The notes under the pieces are model-generated. The model was not told the DNA's origin and did not search any database. It saw nothing but the letters and a program-made list of their open reading frames with translations. The position numbers and the translations under genes were made by a program. Below, in pieces: positions 1-4,913 of a DNA stretch of 6,715 nucleotides (the first letter of the stretch is position 1; each line of letters begins with the position of its first letter). This DNA comes from Nitrososphaerota archaeon. Its GTDB lineage: Archaea > Thermoproteota > Nitrososphaeria > Nitrososphaerales > Gagatemarchaeaceae. The stretch is from NCBI GenBank assembly GCA_003135575.1, contig PLCG01000084.1, positions 1 through 6,715 of the forward strand, in the 5' to 3' direction.

Positions 1-678
1 GGCCCAATCCTCGGCAAGATCGCGAAGATGGTTCGCGAGAGCAAGGACCCAAGGGCAACTGCCCTCGCCGAGCTCAAGGAGGAAGAGGACGGCAATCCCT
101 TCAGGATTCTCATCGGGACGATACTCTCCCAGCGCACCCGCGACGAGAGGACGACGATCGCCACTGAGAGGCTCTTTAGGAGGTTCAAGACCCCCCAGGA
201 GCTCGGACGGGCCAAGGAAACGGAGGTGAGGGAGCTCATCCGGCCCGTGGGCTTTTACAACATGAAGGCGAGGGCCATAATCAAGGTCGCGAAGCAGCTG
301 GTCAACGAGTTCGGGGGCGAGGTCCCGTCCGACATGGATTCGTTGATGTCGCTGCCGTCAGTCGGGAGGAAGACCGCGAACTGCGTCCTCGTCTACGGCT
401 TCGACGAGCCCGCGATCCCCGTCGACACCCACGTCCACAGGATAGCAAACAGGCTAGGCCTCGTCGACACCAAGACGCCGGAGGAGACTGAGACAGAGCT
501 CGTGAGGACGGTGCCCAAGCGCTACTGGCTGAGGGTGAACGACCTCTTCGTGCGCTTCGGGCAGACCACGTGCAAGCCTATCGGGCCCAAGTGCGGGGAA
601 TGCAGCCTCACGGCCCAGTGCAAATACTACAAGGACGTCGTCCGACCAAAGCAGCTCATGCTCGCGCGGGCCGGCTAG
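1..678 (+). CDS. nth: Endonuclease III (DNA glycosylase/AP lyase), probably 5'-truncated by window edge
   Basis: Base-excision-repair enzyme that removes oxidised pyrimidines and cleaves the abasic strand. Numbering from the ATG at 28 (216 residues): LSQRTRD (33-39) matches the archaeal/bacterial Nth LSxQxTD region. The helix-hairpin-helix is LPSVGRKTAN (109-118), with K115 as the catalytic Schiff-base lysine. VDTHVHR (132-138) supplies the catalytic D133. The [4Fe-4S] cluster loop is complete: C182, C189, C192, C198 in the C-x6-C-x2-C-x5-C spacing of E. coli Nth. The frame is open from base 1, and the nine codons before ATG 28 read GPILGKIAK, which looks like the first helix of Nth (compare LEILTRLREN in E. 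coli). The true start is therefore probably upstream of the window, and ATG 28 is likely internal. There is no clear Shine-Dalgarno before 28. The 3' end overlaps the convergent dUTPase-like gene by 23 nt. Family assignment is secure; only the start is uncertain. Confidence 0.95.
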   Translation, partial: GPILGKIAKMVRESKDPRATALAELKEEEDGNPFRILIGTILSQRTRDERTTIATERLFRRFKTPQELGRAKETEVRELIRPVGFYNMKARAIIKVAKQLVNEFGGEVPSDMDSLMSLPSVGRKTANCVLVYGFDEPAIPVDTHVHRIANRLGLVDTKTPEETETELVRTVPKRYWLRVNDLFVRFGQTTCKPIGPKCGECSLTAQCKYYKDVVRPKQLMLARAG

Positions 679-1201
679 AGGTCTCGTTCTGGTACCTGCC
701 GCTGTAGAGGTACTTCGCGGTGGACTCGTTCCTGATGAATACGAGCTGGACCAAGGCCTCGTCCTTGTGGACCCTCGCATCGAGCGGCGTGAAGATGGTC
801 TGGGTCGGCTCGCCGGAGTATCCGCTGTCGAAGACGGCGCTCTCGAGCTTGATGATGCCCAGCCTGTTGACGGTCGAGCGGGGGAACGCAAAGCCCGTAC
901 AGTCGGCCGGGATGGTGACCTTCGGGAACCTGAGCTCGTAGAGGTTCCCTCTGGCAAAGTCATAGAAGCCCTCCGTGTCCGGCGCCAGCATCTTCTTCAC
1001 GTCCCTCGCCTTCGGCTTTGCGCCCTTCCGTCCTCTAGACTTGGACGGCGAGATGTAGCCTCTCTCTTCGCCGTGGAGATAGATCCTGGAGCCGCGGGGG
1101 ATCATCTTGACTTCTTTCGGGGAGAGGTCGACGCCGTTCGGGTTTACCTTCTTGTATGAGGAGCAGGACTGGGCGACCTCTGCTCCGCTGACGACTGACA
1201 C
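656..1201 (-). CDS. dUTPase-fold nucleotidohydrolase (dUTPase / dCTP deaminase superfamily)
   Basis: Probable pyrimidine dNTP hydrolase, 181 residues from a GTG start at 1201. Superfamily motifs in order: NPNGVDL (20-26), resembling motif 1; FPRSTVNRLGI (106-116), resembling motif 2 (PRSS/RSSLxRLG); FDSGYSGE (124-131), resembling motif 3, with D125 at the catalytic Asp position of dUTPases; ALVQLVF (149-155), resembling motif 4; and a tail YSGRYQN (166-172). A glycine-rich P-loop-like motif 5 is not visible. The glutamate that dCTP deaminases carry in the strand after DxGxxG (as in IVLEF) appears to be T135, so deaminase activity is unlikely and dUTPase is the better guess. Residues 54-70 form a K/R-rich insertion. 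The frame can be extended to a GTG at 1264, but the 21 added residues look non-conserved and a TATA-like box lies within that stretch, so 1201 is preferred. The tail runs 23 nt into nth. Superfamily is fairly sure; substrate is inferred. Confidence 0.8.
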   Translation of the reverse strand: MSVVSGAEVAQSCSSYKKVNPNGVDLSPKEVKMIPRGSRIYLHGEERGYISPSKSRGRKGAKPKARDVKKMLAPDTEGFYDFARGNLYELRFPKVTIPADCTGFAFPRSTVNRLGIIKLESAVFDSGYSGEPTQTIFTPLDARVHKDEALVQLVFIRNESTAKYLYSGRYQNETSSRPARA

Positions 1202-1225
1202 GCTGAGGCAGCAGTTTCTAGTCTC

Positions 1226-1235
1226 GGATAAAAGC
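1226..1235 (-). promoter_or_regulatory. TATA-like box of the dUTPase-like gene
   Basis: On the minus strand the sequence reads GCTTTTATCC, with its centre about 29.5 nt before the GTG at 1201. That is the distance expected for a leaderless or nearly leaderless archaeal transcript starting at that GTG. It lies in the 63-nt gap after the methyltransferase stop, so the dUTPase-like gene can be transcribed independently. The call rests on A+T content and spacing only. Confidence 0.5.
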
Positions 1236-1264
1236 GAATCTCTGGCTCGCCGGGGACGCGGCAC

Positions 1265-1963
1265 TCACCGCTTTGTCGCCCAGAACAGGGTGACCACCCC
1301 GCCCGTCAAGGCTTCGCGCCCCACTTCTGAGAGACCGTCCTCATCCAGCGCGTTCCCGAATTCCTCGCACCAAGTTGTGGTTTTGATCAGCCCAGGGAGG
1401 GCGCCAAAGGTGAACGAGACAGATGCGTCGAGGGGCGCGGCGAGCTTTCCAAGTGCGGGCATGAACCCCATCTCGAAGTAGTTGAGCAGGGGAGAGAAGG
1501 GGCCTTGAGGCCTGGTGAAATCGTAGACGGCCAAATGACCTCCAGGCTTCAACACGCGCACTAGCTCCTTCACGAAATGTCGTGTGTCGCAATACTTTGG
1601 AACGTAGCACGAAAGGACGAGGTCGAATGATGCTTCTACGAAAGGGAGATGCTCAGCGTCGGCGAGACCTAGCGAAGAGACCTGTGAAAGTCTCTTTCGT
1701 TGCGCGAGCCGGATCATCTCGCTCGTGATGTCGATTCCTATGACTTGAGAGCCCTTCAGCGGGAATCGCTCCTCGAGGACGCACGTGCCGCATCCGACGT
1801 CGAGCATCGTCGCTCCCTCTTCAAGAGGCAGCTTCTCGAGCATCCTGCGCTTCCAAGTCCCGTCCTGGTAGAGCGTCATCCTGTCGAGGACCGAGTCGTA
1901 GGAGGGAGAGAGGCCGCCGAATATCTTTCTGGCCAGCCCGCTCTTCGCGATCACTTCGCTCAC
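1265..1963 (-). CDS. Class I SAM-dependent methyltransferase, UbiE/COQ5-like
   Basis: Transfers a methyl group from S-adenosylmethionine. Numbering from the GTG at 1975 (236 residues; 232 from the preferred GTG at 1963): the N-terminus SPSYDSVLDRMTLYQDGTWK (23-42) resembles the YDxxNxxxSxGxxxxW entry region of UbiE/MenG. SAM motif I is LDVGCGTC (58-65), followed by the acidic strand end GIDIT (80-84), ADAEHLPF (105-112), SFDLVLSCY (116-124) and RVLKPGGHLAVYDF (140-153), the last being close to the COQ5 family signature RVLKPGG. These features suggest a quinone or similar prenylated-ring methyltransferase, but the class is broad and the substrate cannot be read. The divergent neighbour is UbiA-like, which supports a membrane isoprenoid or quinone role. 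The GTG at 1963 is preferred because it sits about 25 nt from the only TATA-like box, whereas the GTG at 1975 is only about 13 nt away. Base composition is lower in GC than neighbouring genes: by hand count 129/240 over 1501-1740. Confidence 0.85.
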   Translation of the reverse strand: MSEVIAKSGLARKIFGGLSPSYDSVLDRMTLYQDGTWKRRMLEKLPLEEGATMLDVGCGTCVLEERFPLKGSQVIGIDITSEMIRLAQRKRLSQVSSLGLADAEHLPFVEASFDLVLSCYVPKYCDTRHFVKELVRVLKPGGHLAVYDFTRPQGPFSPLLNYFEMGFMPALGKLAAPLDASVSFTFGALPGLIKTTTWCEEFGNALDEDGLSEVGREALTGGVVTLFWATKR

Positions 1964-1983
1964 GTCGATTCGCACTTGAATGG

Positions 1984-1993
1984 TTATTAATCA
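1984..1993. promoter_or_regulatory. Shared palindromic TATA-like element, divergent promoter
   Basis: TTATTAATCA contains the perfect palindrome ATTAAT (1986-1991). It is the only A+T-rich box between the divergent methyltransferase (-) and membrane-protein (+) genes. Its centre (1988.5) is 26.5 nt from the TTG at 2015 and 25.5 nt from the GTG at 1963, so both genes could be leaderless from one box. The sequence and spacing are observed; dual use is inferred. Confidence 0.55.
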
Positions 1994-2014
1994 TAGAGGC
2001 GATTTCGACTAGAG

Positions 2015-2683
2015 TTGGAGACGCCTCCGGTCGAGCCAGACCTGGTCTCTCCTTGGAGGCGAAGCGTCTGGCTCTACGGTCTGAGGACCCCTTTCAGCCT
2101 AGTATTCGTGGGGTGGATGACCCTCGCTGAGGTGATGTCGCCGAAGTTCAGCCTGGAGATTTACTTCTACAGCCTGCTGGCCGTCTTCCTAGGCCTCGTC
2201 GTCGGAGCCCACTACATCGACATCGGGTCCAGCCGCGAGAAGTTCTCTCCGTTCTTCCCCAACATCCCGGCCGGCATGCTGTGGGTCGGCATCCTGACGG
2301 TTGTTGCCGGCGGCTTGGTCGGGGTCTACATGGCGCTGAGGTGGAACCCAGTCTTCATCGTGTTCGTCGTCGTGGAGGGGCTCGCCGCGGTCGCGTATCC
2401 AAGGGAGAAGCCGAAGGCCGTCCATTCGTATCCCGGCTTCGGGCTGACGTGGGGGACCATCCCCTTCGTCGCCGCCTACTTCATCCAGAGCGGGACCCTC
2501 ACCCTGCTGGCGCTCGCGGTCGCGATATTTGTCGGCGTCAGCGTGGTGATGATGCACCACCTCGCGATAATGAGCAGGGACTCGCCGGGTTGGAAGGACG
2601 CGCTATACCTGCTGGGGCTCTACCGGTACTCGGTGTATCTTGTCGCGCTGGTCGCCTTCGCGGGAAAGGTCCTGGGAATCTAG
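2015..2683 (+). CDS. Polytopic membrane protein, UbiA prenyltransferase-like (degenerate)
   Basis: A 222-residue integral membrane protein starting at TTG 2015. Hydrophobic segments lie near residues 26-41, 47-68, 87-107, 112-128, 146-158, 160-182 and 197-220, giving about seven membrane passes. The overall pattern recalls UbiA-family aromatic prenyltransferases: an N-terminal RTPFSLV (24-30); AHYIDIGSSREKF (65-77) followed by FPNIPAG, where UbiA has NDxxD..D..RPxxxG; and YPREKPKAVHSYPGFGLTWG (128-147), where UbiA has its YxxxK.. xxGxxxG region. The aspartate-rich motifs are badly eroded: only D69 remains in the first, and D189/D195 stand alone near the second. At 222 residues it is also shorter than the usual 280-300. 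The divergent UbiE-like methyltransferase fits a quinone or isoprenoid theme. It may be a non-catalytic or altered relative, or an unrelated membrane protein. The membrane location is secure; the family is tentative. The TTG start is supported by the TATA-like box 26.5 nt upstream. Confidence 0.6.
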   Translation: METPPVEPDLVSPWRRSVWLYGLRTPFSLVFVGWMTLAEVMSPKFSLEIYFYSLLAVFLGLVVGAHYIDIGSSREKFSPFFPNIPAGMLWVGILTVVAGGLVGVYMALRWNPVFIVFVVVEGLAAVAYPREKPKAVHSYPGFGLTWGTIPFVAAYFIQSGTLTLLALAVAIFVGVSVVMMHHLAIMSRDSPGWKDALYLLGLYRYSVYLVALVAFAGKVLGI

Positions 2684-2889
2684 CGCTTCCTCGACCACAA
2701 GACGGTCTTGCACTTGTGGCAGACAAGCCCATCGAAGACGACGCCCTTCTTGTCTATGATGGGTTCGACGCTCAGCATCTTCCCGCCGCAGGCCATGCAG
2801 GTTGTCTCAGAGGGTTCCTGCGCGAGCTTAGACCAGTCCATCATGTGATAGGTGTAATAGTAAAGGGCCGAGGAATCGTCAATCTGCAT
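2680..2889 (-). CDS. Small zinc ribbon protein, function unknown
   Basis: A 69-residue protein beginning at ATG 2889. A C-x2-C pair (C31, C34 in CMACGG) and a second C-x2-C pair (C57, C60 in CHKC), 22 residues apart, form a classical zinc ribbon, with a short basic tail WSRKR. The N-terminal third is rich in Tyr and Met (YYYTYHMMDW, 10-19) and has no motif I recognise. Such solitary archaeal zinc ribbons often bind nucleic acid or a protein complex, but nothing here tells which. It is convergent with the membrane-protein gene, and their TAG stops interlock in one CTAG. It is divergent from the acyl-CoA dehydrogenase across a 74-nt gap holding a palindromic TATA-like box about 39 nt from this ATG. 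There is no Shine-Dalgarno. The spaced cysteines and a proper promoter make it a real gene despite its size. Confidence 0.75.
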   Translation of the reverse strand: MQIDDSSALYYYTYHMMDWSKLAQEPSETTCMACGGKMLSVEPIIDKKGVVFDGLVCHKCKTVLWSRKR

Positions 2890-2922
2890 GCCACTCGAAC
2901 GACTAGTTGAGGGCGAGCGCTA

Positions 2923-2934
2923 GGGTTTAAACCC
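2923..2934. promoter_or_regulatory. Perfect 12-bp palindrome with TATA-like core, divergent promoter
   Basis: GGGTTTAAACCC is a perfect palindrome whose TTTAAA core is the only TATA-like sequence in the 74-nt gap between the zinc ribbon gene (-) and the acyl-CoA dehydrogenase gene (+). Its centre (2928.5) is about 35.5 nt from ATG 2964 and about 39.5 nt from ATG 2889. One box could therefore give leaders of roughly 9-13 nt in both directions. The GC arms could also be a dimeric regulator site. Use in both directions is inferred. Confidence 0.5.
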
Positions 2935-2963
2935 ACGTTTCCGGCTCGCGTGTCGCGCCGGAC

Positions 2964-4187
2964 ATGGAGACACTATTCGCGAGGTCGGTCGAGGACGCGT
3001 CGAGGCTCCTCAAGCTTACGGAGGACGACCGCAAGCTCTTCGAGAGGGTCGAGGCTGCATGCGACGAGCTCGTCCTCCCCGAGTTCGAGAGATACGTCGA
3101 GAGGAAGTTCAACGAGAAAATCCCGGAGATAATCAAGAAGCACAAGCTGATGGGGATACCGATATCAAAGAAGTATGGGGGCGACGGGGCCAGGCCCCTC
3201 GTCCATGCCCTGACGCTCGAGAGGTTTGGGCAGCTCGGATTGGGCGTCATCACGTACGTGGACGTCCACCAGGCCTTGGGAAGCCTGACCATCCAGGAGT
3301 GGGGGAACGAGGAGCAGAAGCAGAGGTACCTCACAAAGGCCGCGACGGGCGAAGTGGTCTTGGCCTACGCGCTCACAGAGCCGGAAGCGGGGAGCGACCC
3401 ATCCGCGCTGAAGACAACTTACAAGAAGGATGGGGGTAACTATTACGTCAGCGGGTCGAAGTATCTCATCTCAAACGGGTCCGTGGCTAACAAGCTGATA
3501 GTATTCGCGCTGCCGGAGGGCCAGCAAAAGGGAGTGACGGCATTCCTGGTAGACAAGGATGCGTCGGGGTTCTCAGTGGAGATGAGGATGGAGGAGAAGA
3601 TGGGCCTCTTCACCTCGGATACGTCGCTGCTCGCGCTCGACAACGTGAAGGTCGCGAAGGAGGACGTCCTGGGCGAGGAGGGGAAGGGCCTCTCGGTCGC
3701 ATACGCAGCGCTGCTCAACGGGAGGATGGGGATAGCTTCGGGATGCCTGGGAGTGATGGAGGACTGCATCAACCAGGTCAAGGAGAGGGTGACGTCTCGC
3801 ACTCAGTTCGGCAAGCCCATCGGGAAGCACCAGCTCATCCAGAGGCACATCGCCACGATGGTGGCCAACCTCGAGTCGTCGCGCTGGCTCGTCTACCAGG
3901 TCGCGCTCAAGAAGGAGGAATACGACAACAACCGCGGGAACCTCGAGATGAGGACGGAGGTCGACAGGGTGAGCGCAGTCGCGAAGTACGTCTCCTCAAG
4001 GGCAGCCTACAACACCGCGGACGCCGCCGTCCAGTGCTTCGGGGGGTTCGGGTACTCCATCCTCTCGCCCGTGACCAAGCACCTCTTGGACACGCGGGTC
4101 GCGAGGATCTACGAGGGCACGGACGAGATCATGGAGCTCAAGATCGCGTCCACGGTCCTTGGAAGAGAGTTCGAGGCCTACAAGTAG
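2964..4187 (+). CDS. Acyl-CoA dehydrogenase (FAD flavoprotein)
   Basis: Catalyses alpha,beta-dehydrogenation of an acyl-CoA, passing electrons from FAD to an electron-transfer flavoprotein. It has 407 residues, slightly longer than the usual 380-390. Domains in order: an N-terminal helical domain (about 1-130, with PISKKYGGDGA at 66-76); a beta-barrel domain beginning with the signature AYALTEPEAGSDPS (134-147); and a C-terminal helical domain (about 245-400) with SRTQFGKPI (278-286), which contributes to FAD/CoA binding, and QCFGGFGY (357-364). RIYEGTDEI (381-389) places E384 at the catalytic-base position of short- and medium-chain enzymes, so it looks active. Chain length cannot be deduced, and no ETF or other beta-oxidation gene is in view. 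There is no Shine-Dalgarno; ATG 2964 is supported by the palindromic TATA-like box about 35 nt upstream and by the full-length N-terminal domain. It ends 10 nt from the convergent hydrolase. Confidence 0.93.
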   Translation: METLFARSVEDASRLLKLTEDDRKLFERVEAACDELVLPEFERYVERKFNEKIPEIIKKHKLMGIPISKKYGGDGARPLVHALTLERFGQLGLGVITYVDVHQALGSLTIQEWGNEEQKQRYLTKAATGEVVLAYALTEPEAGSDPSALKTTYKKDGGNYYVSGSKYLISNGSVANKLIVFALPEGQQKGVTAFLVDKDASGFSVEMRMEEKMGLFTSDTSLLALDNVKVAKEDVLGEEGKGLSVAYAALLNGRMGIASGCLGVMEDCINQVKERVTSRTQFGKPIGKHQLIQRHIATMVANLESSRWLVYQVALKKEEYDNNRGNLEMRTEVDRVSAVAKYVSSRAAYNTADAAVQCFGGFGYSILSPVTKHLLDTRVARIYEGTDEIMELKIASTVLGREFEAYK

Positions 4188-4197
4188 CGGCCTGCGC

Positions 4198-4902
4198 TCA
4201 CGCGAGTTCCAGCATCGCCTGCGCCAGCTCGGCCGGTTTCGTAATCATCGGCCAGTGGCCCGACTCGAGGACCTTGTGCGGCCCATCCAGCTTCTCCTTC
4301 AAAATCTCCTCGACGTTGTCTCCCCCGCGAGTGCAGAAGATGTAGGCCTGCCTCACCCCGTCGTATTTCTCGCTGAGCGTGACCTCGTCCTGGATTAGCA
4401 TGAGCGGCCATGGCGTCGCCTTCGAAAGGAGCCACTCCCTATCCTTCGGGAGCAGGTCGGGCCCGATGTTATCCACGACTTCGTCGGGGAGGAAGAACCT
4501 CCATCCGTCGCCCCTTCGATTCACCTCTTTCATCACGTAGTCGTCTGCCATCCCGCCCTGTGGCTTTCGCACACCCTTGGCCGGCCTGGCAGCATCCAGA
4601 AAGAGGAGGGTTCCTATGCGCTCGGGCATCCTGTCTGCGACGCCGGCAACGACCAAGCCCGCGAAGCTGTGCCCGACCAGCACCACGTCCTCGAGCCCCT
4701 CGTAAAGAATTACGTTCATGACATCCTGTATCGCTGTTTCCATCCCGACCTGGGGCGTTGCGAGATGGACCCTGTCACCCATCCCGGTGAGCGAAAGGGG
4801 ATAGGCCGCATTCCCGGCACGCTCGAGGAGCGGGGCGACACGCCGCCACGCCCACGCGCCGAGCCATGCGCCAGGGACCAGGACGAACGTCTTCTTCGTC
4901 AT
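4198..4902 (-). CDS. Alpha/beta hydrolase (esterase-like, MES/EstC-type)
   Basis: Soluble alpha/beta-hydrolase of 234 residues, probably cleaving a small ester or related bond. The N-terminal strand and oxyanion loop FVLVPGAWLGAWAW (6-19) matches the HG(A)WHGAWCW loop of the methylesterase/hydroxynitrile-lyase-like group, with Pro for His. The nucleophile elbow is GHSFAG (77-82), with S79 as nucleophile. D195 in CTRGGDN (190-196) is the likely catalytic acid, and H216 in SGHWPM (214-219) is the catalytic His. The triad is complete, with a small helical cap around 110-165. There is no signal peptide. The ATG lies 4 nt after the helicase stop, and GGAGTGA overlapping that stop is a good Shine-Dalgarno, so this is the second gene of a two-gene unit. 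The link to the helicase may be transcription only; the substrate is unknown. Confidence 0.88.
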   Translation of the reverse strand: MTKKTFVLVPGAWLGAWAWRRVAPLLERAGNAAYPLSLTGMGDRVHLATPQVGMETAIQDVMNVILYEGLEDVVLVGHSFAGLVVAGVADRMPERIGTLLFLDAARPAKGVRKPQGGMADDYVMKEVNRRGDGWRFFLPDEVVDNIGPDLLPKDREWLLSKATPWPLMLIQDEVTLSEKYDGVRQAYIFCTRGGDNVEEILKEKLDGPHKVLESGHWPMITKPAELAQAMLELA

Positions 4903-4906
4903 GCTC

Positions 4907-4913
4907 TCACTCC
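4907..4913 (-). promoter_or_regulatory. Shine-Dalgarno of the hydrolase gene, overlapping the helicase stop
   Basis: GGAGTGA on the minus strand includes the helicase TGA stop (4909-4907) and lies 4 nt before the hydrolase ATG at 4902. It is the only strong Shine-Dalgarno sequence I see before a start codon in this window. It marks the hydrolase as an internal gene translated from a polycistronic mRNA. Confidence 0.65.

Noticed and set aside
454..963. A 169-residue minus-strand frame across nth and the dUTPase-like gene
   Set aside because: It is Ser/Arg/Pro/Thr-rich low-complexity translation overlapping two well-supported genes.
656..1201. Calling this gene a dCTP deaminase
   Set aside because: The glutamate expected in the strand after the DxGxxG segment is replaced by threonine, so only a dUTPase-fold label is supported.
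1202..1264. N-terminal extension of the dUTPase-like protein from GTG 1264
   Set aside because: The stretch contains the TATA-like box and encodes a low-complexity Arg-rich lead with no family match.
767..1481. Plus-strand frames opposite the dUTPase-like and methyltransferase genes
   Set aside because: They lack recognisable motifs and lie antisense to genes with clear motifs.
1265..1963. Methyltransferase as part of a restriction-modification or defence system
   Set aside because: The COQ5/UbiE-like small-molecule layout and the absence of DNA-methylase motifs such as NPPY or PCQ, or of a nearby nuclease, argue against it.
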